DNA of 64,000 nucleotides, taken from positions 146,849-210,848 of the forward strand of contig NZ_RQVT01000061.1 in assembly GCF_004010055.1 (NCBI RefSeq), in the 5' to 3' direction. The DNA comes from Psychroflexus aestuariivivens. Lineage in GTDB: Bacteria > Bacteroidota > Bacteroidia > Flavobacteriales > Flavobacteriaceae. Below the pieces are notes generated by a model, which was not told the DNA's origin, ran no database searches, and saw only the letters and a list, made by a program, of their open reading frames with translations. Both the position numbers and the translations under genes were made by a program. Positions 35,477 through 44,604 of the stretch are shown one piece after another (within the stretch, counting starts at the first letter, position 1; every line of letters begins with the position of its first letter).

Positions 35477-36679
35477 TTATAATTTTGGAATACTAAAACT
35501 AAATTTGCTGCCCTTACCAAATTCTGAGTCGACCCAAATATTACCTCCTAAATTTATAATAATTTTTTTACTTACAGCCAAGCCTAAACCAATTCCGTCC
35601 TCAGAATTCTTATTTTGCTTAAAAAATGGGACGAATATTTTATTCAATTGCTCTTTTTTTACGCCCATGCCATTGTCTTTCACATGGAAAATCCATTTTG
35701 AGGCTCGCTCCTCCATCGAAATTTCAATATGAAGTGTTCGATCTTTTGACTTGTATTTAATTGCGTTATTGATCAAATTTCGTAAAACAATTGAAAATGG
35801 TGTTTTTTGCGTTTTAATTTCTGATAAATTATTGTAAGAAATTTCAATATCTTTCTTATAAATTTCAGGCAAATTCAACTTTATAATATCTCCAATAACT
35901 GACTTTGTGTCTATAACTTCTTCAACATTTTTGTTTGAGTCTATTTTGGCGAATGTTAGCATTTCATTTATCAGTTCAGTCATTTGCTCTGAACTTTGAA
36001 ATGCATATTCAATATATTTTTTGGAATCTTCACTTAAATTTGAAGATTTTTCCATTTTCAACAGTGATAAAAAACCGCTTATGCTAGAGATTGGAGATTT
36101 CAAATCGTGTGCAATTGTAAACATCAATTGTTCTGTCTGAGATTGATATGTTGAAATTATTTCTTGAGACTCGGTTAAATCTTCGGTTTTCTTACGTAAC
36201 TCTAGCAAATTGATAACTAGTTTTGCTAATCTTTTAAGTCCATTGATTTGTTCTACATTCAAAACTTTTGGCTTGGTATCCAAAACGCACAAGGTGCCTA
36301 AAGCAAAGCCGTCGTCAGTAACTAAAGGCATACCAGCATAAAAACCAATTTTAGGTTTCTCAAGTACTAGTGGATTGTCTTTAAATCTTTCATCTAAGGA
36401 TGCGTCGTTAACAATCATCATTTTGTTTGGATTAAGAATAGCATGTGCACAAAACGCTAAATCTCTAGGAGTTTCACTAACTTCCAATCCTTTTTTAGAC
36501 TTAAAAAACTGTCTATCTGCATCCAAAAGGGAAATCAAAGAAATTTTAGTGCCGCAAATATTTGATGCCAAAGCAGTAATATTATCATAATCTTCTTCTG
36601 GTAAAGTATCTAATATATTATAGCGCTCCAGTGCTTCAAGTCTATCCTCTTCATTTTCGGGTTTAGGTGCCATTATCAT
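35477..36679 (-). CDS. GAF domain sensor histidine kinase
   Basis: From the ATG at 36679 the soluble kinase has 400 residues. An N-terminal segment NEEDRLEALERYNILDTLPE precedes a GAF domain (about 35-150, with FCAHAIL and GFYAGMPLV), as in many GAF sensor kinases. The DHp box IAHDLKSPISSISG carries phospho-His191. The ATPase domain has the N-box RNLINNAIKYK, G1 DNGMGV and G2 GIGLGLAVSKKI. There are no TM helices. The start lies 4 nt after the stop of the giant kinase gene; an upstream ATG at 36727 would overlap that gene and adds nothing conserved. This gene has no counterpart in the second signalling operon. Confidence 0.92.
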   Translation of the reverse strand: MIMAPKPENEEDRLEALERYNILDTLPEEDYDNITALASNICGTKISLISLLDADRQFFKSKKGLEVSETPRDLAFCAHAILNPNKMMIVNDASLDERFKDNPLVLEKPKIGFYAGMPLVTDDGFALGTLCVLDTKPKVLNVEQINGLKRLAKLVINLLELRKKTEDLTESQEIISTYQSQTEQLMFTIAHDLKSPISSISGFLSLLKMEKSSNLSEDSKKYIEYAFQSSEQMTELINEMLTFAKIDSNKNVEEVIDTKSVIGDIIKLNLPEIYKKDIEISYNNLSEIKTQKTPFSIVLRNLINNAIKYKSKDRTLHIEISMEERASKWIFHVKDNGMGVKKEQLNKIFVPFFKQNKNSEDGIGLGLAVSKKIIINLGGNIWVDSEFGKGSKFSFSIPKL

Positions 36680-36683
36680 ATTG

Positions 36684-39600
36684 CTATATTTTTTTTGGTA
36701 TCGTAAAAAAGAATGTTGTTCCAACATCTAGATCGGATTTTAACCAAATTTTACCGCCCAAGTTATCAATAATTTTTTTAGTAATTGCCAATCCAATACC
36801 TGTTCCAGAATATTCATTTTGCTGATGCAATCTTTTAAAAATAGTAAAAATTTTCTTGTAATACGAAGCTTCAATACCTATTCCGTTATCTTCTATTGAA
36901 AATTGAAAATGTTTATCTTTCTCCTTACATCTTATATTTATAATAGGTGACTGATTTTTCTTATGGTATTTTAATGCATTATCGATTAAATTATACAACA
37001 CTTGTCTAATTTCTCCTTCGGTACAAATTATTTCTGGAAGTTTTCCTGTAATTATTTCAGCCTTTGTCTGTTCTACTCTCTCCTTAAGCAAAACCCTTAT
37101 ATCTTGAATTACCTCGTTAACATCTATTTGTTTGATTTTTCCAAAATCTCTGCCTATCCTTGAAAATTCCAACAAATCCAAAATAATCTGTCGCATGCGT
37201 TTGGCACCATCCACAGCAAAATAAATATATTGTTGTGCTTTTTCGTCCAATTCTGTTTTATACTTTTCTTCAAGTCTGGACAAAAAGCCAGTTACCATTC
37301 TTAAAGGTTCTTGCAAATCGTGTGATGCAACGTAAGCAAATTGCTCTAAGTCTTTGTTTGAAATCTCCAGTGCTTTAGCTCGCTTTTTCAATTCAAGATT
37401 TAGTTTTTCTAAAGATTTCTGATAAGATTTTAAATCTGAAATATCTTGAATCGCTCCTACCATTCGGATTGGTTTATTGTCTTCATTCCTAATAATGGAT
37501 CCTCTATCAATTACATCGGCATAGGTGTCATCTTTTCTTTTGAATCTATAATCCGCACGCCAAAAATCTTCTTTTGAATTATTCAAAGCTGATTCAAAAG
37601 AAGACAGCACACGATCATAATCTTCTGGGTGGAGACGTTGTGACCAACTCTCTATTTCATTACCAAATTCTTCTGGTTCATAACCAAACAAACCTTTTAA
37701 ACCTTGACTCCAAATTATGCGGTCGCTCTCTAAATCGAGATCCCAAATAACATCATTAATCGCTTCTGAAACGCGCCGAAACTTTTCATTTGAGGATTTA
37801 ATTTTATCAATGTTTTTTTTCTGCTCTGTAATATCTTTAAAATAAACGGAAAGTATGTCTTTTGAAGGATAAGCATTCACTTCAAACCAAGAATTTAAAG
37901 GTTCAAAATAGGATTCAAAATGAACTGATTTTTTGGTTTCAAAAGCTATTAAATACTGTTTTTTAAATACGTCTGCGCTATCTTGATCGAAAAATTCCCA
38001 AATATTTTTTTTGATAATTTTGTCTTTTTCAACTCTCAAATTAATTTCAGCTTGTGCATTCCAATAAGTGACTTTCCATTTTTTATCCACCGCAAAAAAA
38101 CCATCTGAAATGCTTTCGAGAATTTCATTTTTTTCTTCAAGAATTCTCAACTGTTTGAGTTGCGCTGTTTTTCGTTCGTTTATATTTTGGACTGAACCAA
38201 AAACACGATTACAAACACCACCTACACATTCAACATCACTAATAATTCTAACCCAAATAGGCTCCTGACCTTTTGGTGTAATCTGGGTTTCAAAATTTTG
38301 CTGAAGTTCTTCTTCAATCCATTTTTCGCCTTTATTACGCAAGACTTGCAGGTCGTTTTGGAGTTGAAGTAATTCTAAAGTATCTTTAATAGAAGGTTGC
38401 TTTTCGTCTGGCAAATTAAAAATAGTTTTGGCAACATCTGACCAAAATGTTTTGCCAGTTTCTAAGTTCACCTCCCAATTACCAATAGCAGCTAATTGAT
38501 TTGTTCTTGCAAGAAGTTGTTCTAATCTTATCTTTTCAGAAATATCCTTACCAACACAATAAAAATCACTTGACTTGTCAGACTTTGAAATCGTCCACGC
38601 AATATACAATTCTTCTCCTGATTTTCTAAGTAGCCGGCTTTCAAAATACACTGTCTCTACACCAGATTGTAGCTGAAGAAAATTGTTTATAATCAATTCA
38701 TGGTCAGCAATTGGAATGAAATCAAATAAAGGTTTGTCTAATAAATTTTGTTCTTGAAAACCTAAAATTTTAGCAGCTTTAGTGTTTACTTTTTTCAGAT
38801 AAGCATTTTTCCCAGCGATGCACATAAAATCTGGTGCAAAATCAAAAAACTGATTAAGCTCGTCTTCGCTTTGTTTTCTTCGAATTTCAGCACCGAGATT
38901 TATTGGAAAGTTTTCAAATAAATTACGCAAGGTTTGCTCCTGATTATACTGATGAGAAAAACCAAGTAAAAGAACGCCTAAAATCTTGTCGTCTCCAATA
39001 ATTGGAAATCCAAAAGCATCTTTCAAATCTACAAGTTTCCCTGCAGATTTTCTAATCCAATCTTCGGAATCACTGATGTTTTCCCAAAATTGCATTTTTT
39101 TATTTTTCAGAATAATCCCGGGTAAACCTTCACCTTTTTCAAATTTTTTAGTATCTGCTGAATTCTCATAAAATTCAGTCATTTTTGGGTTTTTATAAGA
39201 TTCTGCAAAAAGTCGCAATTTGTCTTGGCTAGAGTTTGTCGTCCAAATTTCAGCTAAAGAAAAATCAACAATATTGTGAATTTCATCCAAAATCTCGACA
39301 AATATTTCATTCAGGTTTTTAGATTGGTGAAATGCTCTATGAGTGAATGCAGCTAATTCTCCTTGGTGCTCACGAGTTTTTTTAGCTGTAATGTCTCTTT
39401 GGATAGACACCCAATGCGTGTACCAACCATTTTGATCTGCGATTGGCGTAAAAGATATGCTGTTCCAAAATTCTTTTCCACTTTTAGTGTAATTGATCAT
39501 TTCAACATTGCAGGCATCCCAAGCACTTAGTTTTTTTTCAAGTTCTTCAATTACTGTTTTACTAGTTCGTTTGCCATAAGTCAACATTACTTTCTTGCCA

Positions 39601-41273
39601 ATAATTTCTTGTACACTATAACCACTTAAATCTGCGAAACTTTGGTTGGCAAAAATCACAGTATTATCCAGCTGTTTACCTTCTTCAACTTTAGTTACCA
39701 AAATTGAATCTTTAGTATTTGCTATGACAGATTCTAGCAAATTCAGGTGGTGTTCACGCTTTCTACTGCTAGAAATGTCTTGAATTGCACCAACCAATCT
39801 ATACACTTTACCACTTTCATCCCGAATAAAAATCACATTTTCTCTTACATAAGAATAACTTTCGTCAGATTTTAGAAACCGATAATCGAAAGTCCACTTA
39901 TGAAGATCTGGATCTGTAATTGCTTGATTCAGGCTTTCAAAAAAAGATTTATAGTCGTTGGGGTGAATTTTTGATTTCCAGAAAGCTTTAGTGACATAAT
40001 TATCATCAGTTTTATAACCAAAAAGCCGGTAATAGCCTTCGCTCCAGAAAATTTTATCTTCATTGATATACCAGTCCCAAATTGCATCGGAACTGGCTTT
40101 TGTAGCGTAGTAAAGTCGGTTTTTTGTTTTCAATAGTTCTTGCTCGGCACGATATGACTTTGTAATATCAGATACGGTAGAAATCATTAAATTATGATCA
40201 TAAACTGGAATATTTTTAGCTTCTATAATCTTTTTTTTTCCAGATTTTGTGGTTATCTCCATACCACTCCATTGCATTCGTTCTGGATCTCCGCTTTGGA
40301 TATCCGCCATCACTCGAGTCATTATTTGATTTCGATATTCAGGGTCGGGATAAACTTTTTCAAAAAAACGATCTACACTGTCCAATTCTTCAGCATTCCA
40401 ACCATAAATTTCAAAGAATTTTTGATTGATGAATTGGGTTTCATTTGTGTCAATGTTATTTGTTGCTATACCAATTGGTAAATTTTCTAAAATATTTTCA
40501 ATAAATTGATTGCGCTTATTAACCTTAGATTCAGCTTTCTTTCTGCGTGTAATGTCTTGAAAAGTTCCAATCACATAATTCTCTATTGAATTTTTATGAG
40601 ATTTCCCGGTAACTCTCACCCATTTTTCATTTTTTTCTGAATCAACAATTATACATTCAATATCAAAATCCTGCCCTTCTTGCTCCGCCAAACGGATAGC
40701 ATTTTCTGCTTTTTCTCTAGAAACTCCAGGTTTATAAAAATCTAAAGCAAGTTCGAGGTGAGCGCGATAATTTTCTGGCACTCCCAGAATTTCTGTAACC
40801 CCTTTTGACCAAGTGCTTTCATTGGTGTTGAAATCATACTTCCAACTACCAATTTTGGCTGTGCTTTGAGAATTTTCTAAAAATTTTCTAGTGATATCAG
40901 CTTTTACGCTTGGCATTTCATCCTTTTCTATGGTAAATTTTATCAAGACAAAAAAAACTTTACCATCAATTTGAATTGGCTCAAAATCTAAACTAAATGT
41001 ATTGACTAAACCTTTAAAATGTACACCAGATAATTGTTCTTTAGATTTTGTTTTTCTAGCTTTTTGAATAACTTCTCGAACCGACTTTAAATCTTGAGGT
41101 CTTGATAAAAAAGAGTCAAATGAAATCATTGGATCAGGCTTATTTTCAATTTCTATCAAGCTGGCAAAAGATTTATTTAGCTTAATAATATCGAACTCAG
41201 TTGACTTTGCAATGACAACTGGAGTCTCTATATGCTCTGTGATTTGAAAAAGTAAACGTAACTGTTCTTCCAT
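36684..41273 (-). CDS. Giant soluble multi-PAS/GAF histidine kinase (operon 1)
   Basis: The 1529-residue protein lacks any TM helix or signal peptide, so it should sense cytoplasmic cues. I read about nine PAS/PAC modules, near residues 15, 130, 253, 385, 510, 815, 935, 1060 and 1180. A GAF domain (about 650-800; DAFGFPIIGDDKILGVLLLG) sits between PAS 5 and PAS 6. Repeated PAC motifs such as GAIQDISDLK mark the module ends. The DHp box ASHDLQEPLRMV has phospho-His1318. The ATPase has the N-box NLIDNALKY, DNGIGIE and GTGIGLAITKKI, typical of phytochrome-class kinases. It is the first gene of the operon, so it probably feeds the receivers downstream. PAS ligands cannot be named. Confidence 0.92.
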   Translation of the reverse strand: MEEQLRLLFQITEHIETPVVIAKSTEFDIIKLNKSFASLIEIENKPDPMISFDSFLSRPQDLKSVREVIQKARKTKSKEQLSGVHFKGLVNTFSLDFEPIQIDGKVFFVLIKFTIEKDEMPSVKADITRKFLENSQSTAKIGSWKYDFNTNESTWSKGVTEILGVPENYRAHLELALDFYKPGVSREKAENAIRLAEQEGQDFDIECIIVDSEKNEKWVRVTGKSHKNSIENYVIGTFQDITRRKKAESKVNKRNQFIENILENLPIGIATNNIDTNETQFINQKFFEIYGWNAEELDSVDRFFEKVYPDPEYRNQIMTRVMADIQSGDPERMQWSGMEITTKSGKKKIIEAKNIPVYDHNLMISTVSDITKSYRAEQELLKTKNRLYYATKASSDAIWDWYINEDKIFWSEGYYRLFGYKTDDNYVTKAFWKSKIHPNDYKSFFESLNQAITDPDLHKWTFDYRFLKSDESYSYVRENVIFIRDESGKVYRLVGAIQDISSSRKREHHLNLLESVIANTKDSILVTKVEEGKQLDNTVIFANQSFADLSGYSVQEIIGKKVMLTYGKRTSKTVIEELEKKLSAWDACNVEMINYTKSGKEFWNSISFTPIADQNGWYTHWVSIQRDITAKKTREHQGELAAFTHRAFHQSKNLNEIFVEILDEIHNIVDFSLAEIWTTNSSQDKLRLFAESYKNPKMTEFYENSADTKKFEKGEGLPGIILKNKKMQFWENISDSEDWIRKSAGKLVDLKDAFGFPIIGDDKILGVLLLGFSHQYNQEQTLRNLFENFPINLGAEIRRKQSEDELNQFFDFAPDFMCIAGKNAYLKKVNTKAAKILGFQEQNLLDKPLFDFIPIADHELIINNFLQLQSGVETVYFESRLLRKSGEELYIAWTISKSDKSSDFYCVGKDISEKIRLEQLLARTNQLAAIGNWEVNLETGKTFWSDVAKTIFNLPDEKQPSIKDTLELLQLQNDLQVLRNKGEKWIEEELQQNFETQITPKGQEPIWVRIISDVECVGGVCNRVFGSVQNINERKTAQLKQLRILEEKNEILESISDGFFAVDKKWKVTYWNAQAEINLRVEKDKIIKKNIWEFFDQDSADVFKKQYLIAFETKKSVHFESYFEPLNSWFEVNAYPSKDILSVYFKDITEQKKNIDKIKSSNEKFRRVSEAINDVIWDLDLESDRIIWSQGLKGLFGYEPEEFGNEIESWSQRLHPEDYDRVLSSFESALNNSKEDFWRADYRFKRKDDTYADVIDRGSIIRNEDNKPIRMVGAIQDISDLKSYQKSLEKLNLELKKRAKALEISNKDLEQFAYVASHDLQEPLRMVTGFLSRLEEKYKTELDEKAQQYIYFAVDGAKRMRQIILDLLEFSRIGRDFGKIKQIDVNEVIQDIRVLLKERVEQTKAEIITGKLPEIICTEGEIRQVLYNLIDNALKYHKKNQSPIINIRCKEKDKHFQFSIEDNGIGIEASYYKKIFTIFKRLHQQNEYSGTGIGLAITKKIIDNLGGKIWLKSDLDVGTTFFFTIPKKI

Positions 41274-41457
41274 TTAATTGAATAATTGAAACTAATTTAG
41301 CAAAAAAGGAAGACTTTTCAATATTTTCTAGCAATTTAAATACTAAAACTCAATTGAAATAACATATTATTTTATGATTTAAATATTGGTGTAGAGAAAT
41401 GTTTCATTAAAAACTTTTGCATCTTTGACATAAAAATTGAAAAAATAGAATTTAAAA

Positions 41458-42270
41458 ATGAAAGAACATCTAGAAAAAACTGTTGAATATCTTCAGGACA
41501 AGGGTTTTGACAAACCAGAAATCGGTATCATATTAGGAACCGGACTTAGCAAAATCGTAGATCACATTCAGATTGAAGCTGAAATCAGCTACAATCATAT
41601 TCCTCATTTTCCGACAGCAACAGTTGAATTTCATCAAGGAAAATTTATTTTCGGTCGACTTTGTGGAAAAAAAGTAGTGGTTATGCAAGGGCGTTTTCAT
41701 TATTATGAAGGTTATTCTTTGCAAGACATCACTTACCCGGTCAGAATTATGAAAGATTTAGGCATTCAGAAGCTTTTGGTTTCCAATGCAGCGGGTGCAA
41801 TAAATAAAGATTTCAAAAAAGGCGAATTGATGCTTATTGACGACCACATCAACCTTCAGGGAAATTCACCATTGGCTTTCAAAGGTGTGTCTCAGTTTGG
41901 CGAAAGATTCGTTGATATGTTAGCACCTTACGACCAAAAGATGAATTCAGAATTTTTGAAAATAGCCAAAGAAAAAAATATTAAACTTCACCAAGGTGTT
42001 TACGCTTCTGTGGTCGGCCCACAATTAGAAACTAGGGCAGAATACAGATATTTGAAAATTATCGGTGCCGATGCTGTAGGCATGAGTACCGTTCCTGAAA
42101 TTATTGTCGCCAATCACCTAAAATTGCCAGTAGCAGCCATTTCAGTTTTGACTGACGAATGCGATCCTGACAATCTTAAACCGGTAAACGTTGAAGAAAT
42201 TATCGCCACTGCTAACAAGGCAGAACCACAATTGGTGACTTTATTCGAAGCTTTAATTGAAAATATTTAA
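41458..42270 (+). CDS. Purine nucleoside phosphorylase (PNP class I)
   Basis: This enzyme cleaves inosine and guanosine with phosphate to free base and ribose-1-phosphate in purine salvage. At 270 residues it fits the trimeric PNP class. Motifs seen are IGIILGTGLSKI (phosphate loop), GRFHYYEGYSLQDITYPVRIM, LVSNAAGAIN, DDHINLQGNSPL (base site region), and GPQLETRAEYRYLKIIGADAVGMSTVPE. The final VTLFEALIENI is also typical. The upstream sequence CATCTTTG (41420-41427) is a one-mismatch -7 box. A strong bidirectional terminator separates it from convergent greA. The symbol could be punA or pnp, so I leave it blank. Confidence 0.93.
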   Translation: MKEHLEKTVEYLQDKGFDKPEIGIILGTGLSKIVDHIQIEAEISYNHIPHFPTATVEFHQGKFIFGRLCGKKVVVMQGRFHYYEGYSLQDITYPVRIMKDLGIQKLLVSNAAGAINKDFKKGELMLIDDHINLQGNSPLAFKGVSQFGERFVDMLAPYDQKMNSEFLKIAKEKNIKLHQGVYASVVGPQLETRAEYRYLKIIGADAVGMSTVPEIIVANHLKLPVAAISVLTDECDPDNLKPVNVEEIIATANKAEPQLVTLFEALIENI

Positions 42271-42330
42271 ATTGAAATTTTTCAAGTCAGAAGACTTAAT
42301 TCATGAAATCTATTCAAATTTTTTTGAAAT

Positions 42331-42368
42331 AAAACGCCCCGATTTTAAATTTAAAATCGGGGCGTTTT
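42331..42368. terminator. Bidirectional terminator between PNP gene and greA
   Basis: A perfect 38-bp palindrome has the GC core ACGCCCCGAT and AAAA/TTTT ends, between two convergent genes. It provides a U-tract for transcripts on both strands. Confidence 0.9.
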
Positions 42369-42386
42369 AAAATATAAATGTTTTAA

Positions 42387-42863
42387 TTAGTCTCTTGAGA
42401 CTTCTAAAATTTCAAATTCAATTACACCATTTGGGACATCTATTTTAGCAGTATCGCCAGCTTTCTTACCTAGCAAACCTTTACCGATTGGAGAATCGAC
42501 AGAGATTTTACCAGATTTCAAATCGGCTTCACTTTGTGCCACCAACTTATAGGTCATTTCTTTATCCATCTTCAGGTTCTTCAACCTCACATTACTATGT
42601 ATCAACACTTTAGAGGTGTCCAACTGAGATTCATCGATAACACGCGCATTAGCGACAACTTCTTCTAGTTTTGCAATCCGCATTTCCAGCATTCCTTGGG
42701 CTTCCTTAGCAGCGTCGTATTCCGCGTTTTCACTCAAATCTCCTTTATCTCTAGCATCTGCGATATCCTGCGATGCTTTAGGTCGTTCCACATCTCTAAG
42801 TTGGTCGAGCTCAGCTTTCAACTTCTTCAATCCTTCTTCTGTATAATAAGATACTTTACTCAT
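42387..42863 (-). CDS. greA: Transcript cleavage factor GreA
   Basis: GreA rescues backtracked RNA polymerase by stimulating cleavage of the transcript 3' end. From the ATG at 42863 (MSKVSYYTEEGL) the length is 158, exactly that of the family. The N-terminal coiled coil carries the tip DAR-DKGDLSENAEYDAAKE, with the catalytic acidic residues. The C-terminal FKBP-like domain has SPIGKGLLGKKAGD. The ATG at 42887 adds eight residues that no family member needs. Upstream lie a TATATTTG box and a 9-bp hairpin followed by six U, so its expression may be attenuated (see findings). Confidence 0.95.
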   Translation of the reverse strand: MSKVSYYTEEGLKKLKAELDQLRDVERPKASQDIADARDKGDLSENAEYDAAKEAQGMLEMRIAKLEEVVANARVIDESQLDTSKVLIHSNVRLKNLKMDKEMTYKLVAQSEADLKSGKISVDSPIGKGLLGKKAGDTAKIDVPNGVIEFEILEVSRD

Positions 42864-42891
42864 AACTTCTTCGTTTATATATAACAAAAAA

Positions 42892-42913
42892 GAATCCCGT
42901 GCCGACGAGATTC
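42892..42913 (-). promoter_or_regulatory. Terminator-like hairpin in the greA leader
   Basis: On the minus strand GAATCTCGT and ACGGGATTC pair around the tetraloop CGGC (9 bp with one G-U), and are followed at once by TTTTTT. The hairpin begins about 8 nt after the greA -7 box and ends 28 nt before the ATG. It therefore forms the 5' end of the mRNA, and could act as an attenuator or as a stabilising 5' stem. Confidence 0.5.
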
Positions 42914-42920
42914 CGAATTA

Positions 42921-42928
42921 CAAATATA
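42921..42928 (-). promoter_or_regulatory. Putative -7 box of greA
   Basis: The minus strand reads TATATTTG, an exact TAnnTTTG match, 57 nt upstream of the greA ATG. It is separated by one base from the oppositely oriented box of the lipoprotein gene. Confidence 0.4.
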
Positions 42929-42929
42929 G

Positions 42930-42937
42930 TAAATTTG
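42930..42937 (+). promoter_or_regulatory. Putative -7 box of the lipoprotein gene
   Basis: TAAATTTG is an exact TAnnTTTG match 34 nt upstream of the ATG at 42972, back to back with the greA box. Confidence 0.4.
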
Positions 42938-42971
42938 TACTTTTAAACATAAACGTCACTTAAAAATTAAT

Positions 42972-43409
42972 ATGAGAATTCTTTTTGCATTCATTTTCAT
43001 TGTTTTTCTTAGCGCCTGTGAAACAGACGATAATAGACAAAGAAATCCTAATTTACTGAACATAAATGTTGATTATGAAATCAGTTTAAATTTGCCACAA
43101 TTCAATAATTTAAATTTTCCGGGCAATGCGATTTATATTCCAAGTCAAGGTAATTTAGGCATTATTGTGGTTAACTCGGGTAGTGGTTTTTATGCTTGGG
43201 ATGCCGCCGACCCAAACTTACCGCCATCAAATTGTTCTAGACTCGTCATAGACGATTTAGTGGCAACTTCAAGCTGTAATCCACCAAATACTTATAGTTT
43301 GATCGATGGTTTGCCAATTGCAGACAATGAAAACGAAGGAGAATTGCGTTACGGTATGTTATCTTATCGCGTTACAGAAAGTGGCAGCGTTCTTCGTATT
43401 TTCAACTAA
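42972..43409 (+). CDS. Small lipoprotein resembling a Rieske domain without cluster ligands
   Basis: The 145-residue protein has a lipoprotein signal: a hydrophobic N-terminus ending FLSAC, with Cys16 as the lipidation site. The mature part is a beta-rich domain: NAIYIPSQGNLGIIVVNSGSGFYAWDAADPN, then SSCNPPNTYSLIDGLPI, then YRVTESGSVLRIFN. The order of these segments follows a Rieske fold (cluster box I, box II, final strand). The CxH and CxxH ligands are absent, so a 2Fe-2S centre is not expected. The fold assignment is inference and the function is unknown. It is divergent from greA, and its stop overlaps the convergent ABC ATPase stop by 4 nt. Confidence 0.7.
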   Translation: MRILFAFIFIVFLSACETDDNRQRNPNLLNINVDYEISLNLPQFNNLNFPGNAIYIPSQGNLGIIVVNSGSGFYAWDAADPNLPPSNCSRLVIDDLVATSSCNPPNTYSLIDGLPIADNENEGELRYGMLSYRVTESGSVLRIFN

Positions 43410-44371
43410 ATTCGTTTTGAGATTTTTTGGTATTCGAAATCAAAATTCACTTTTTCATGCTTCTGAATTTTTTCATGATGCCTAAGAAAGAAATCACTTT
43501 CTTGTGTAGTTATTTGAATAAGAAAATGTGAACCATAATAATAGACTTTTTCTACATTTCCTGTGAATTCTGAATTTGTTGTAATGAAAATTTCTTCAGG
43601 ATAAACCAAAACTTCAGCTTTGGCGCTTTTAAAACCAAATTCCGAGACTGATAGTACATTCACATCTCCAAATAATGAAGCGCTGTAATGATTTTTGGGC
43701 ATTTCAAATACAGCTTTTGTAGGTCTAAAATCTAATATTTTTCCATTTTGCATGACCAAAGTAAAATCCGAAAACGGTAAAACATCATTTTTGTCATGCG
43801 TAGCAAAAATACAGGTGATGTTTTTCGATTTCAAATATTGAAACAACCGCCGTCGTAATCTATTTTTTTTGAATTGGTCGATGTGACTAAAGGGTTCATC
43901 GAGCAGCAAAACTTCTGGAACTTTAGCTAAAGCTTGGCCAATAGCAACGCGTTGTTTTTGTCCACCGCTTAAATTTTTGACTTTTGTGTGTTTTACTGAA
44001 GTCAATTCTAAAACTTCCAAAAGTTCATCAGTCCGGACTTGATTCGCTTCTGGATGCATTCTTGACAAATACTTTTGAACATTATTTTCAACAGACGTAA
44101 ACGGCATCAAGTCAAATTCTTGAGACAAATATTTAAAACTTTCTTTCCCTGGAATCAAATTGAACGCTGGCCCTAAAATTCTATCTTCATTCCAAAGCAC
44201 TTCCCCTTCATCCAAATCGAAAAGCCCGTAAATGGCTTTAATCAAAGTGCTTTTGCCACAACCGCTTTCACCGATAATGGCAAGATGCTCGCCGACTTGC
44301 AAATCAAAATTGACATCACAAATGCCACGACCGTTGGGATATAAAAAATTAAGATTCTTGACTTTAAGCAT
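43406..44371 (-). CDS. ABC transporter ATP-binding protein
   Basis: From the ATG at 44371 (MLKVKNLNFLYPNG) this is a 321-residue ABC ATPase. It has Walker A GESGCGKST, a Q-loop in LSQEFDLMPF, the signature LSGGQKQRVAIGQAL, Walker B VLLLDEP and the H-loop FATHD. The ATPase domain ends near 225. About 95 more residues form a TOBE-like regulatory domain (EEIFITTNSEFTGNVEKVYYYGSHF), as in Fbp/Pot/Mod-type importers of iron, polyamines or molybdate. No permease or binding protein is adjacent, so the substrate is open. A start at 44446 would add 25 residues before the conserved first strand and is rejected. Confidence 0.88.
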   Translation of the reverse strand: MLKVKNLNFLYPNGRGICDVNFDLQVGEHLAIIGESGCGKSTLIKAIYGLFDLDEGEVLWNEDRILGPAFNLIPGKESFKYLSQEFDLMPFTSVENNVQKYLSRMHPEANQVRTDELLEVLELTSVKHTKVKNLSGGQKQRVAIGQALAKVPEVLLLDEPFSHIDQFKKNRLRRRLFQYLKSKNITCIFATHDKNDVLPFSDFTLVMQNGKILDFRPTKAVFEMPKNHYSASLFGDVNVLSVSEFGFKSAKAEVLVYPEEIFITTNSEFTGNVEKVYYYGSHFLIQITTQESDFFLRHHEKIQKHEKVNFDFEYQKISKRI

Positions 44372-44544
44372 GAATGGTAAATGTAGAAAAAAATTGAGTT
44401 CCGAATTTAACTTTTCTAAAAACATTTGAAAAGTAGGCAGAGTCAAATTTTACGTACGCTGTGAATTCTGATATTGTATTAAGCAGATGGAATGAAGTTT
44501 TATTCTAATAAGAACTATTCGAAAAAAGATAAATTCTAAATTTC

Positions 44545-44575
44545 TTGTTAAACTATAAATATTTATATAAACTTG
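44545..44575 (+). promoter_or_regulatory. Possible promoter of the choice-of-anchor-L gene
   Basis: TTG at 44545-44547 and TAAACTTG at 44568-44575 (one mismatch to TAnnTTTG) are 20 nt apart and end 29 nt before the ATG at 44605. Confidence 0.3.
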
Positions 44576-44604
44576 CATTTTACAACTTCTTTAATATCAA
44601 AACT

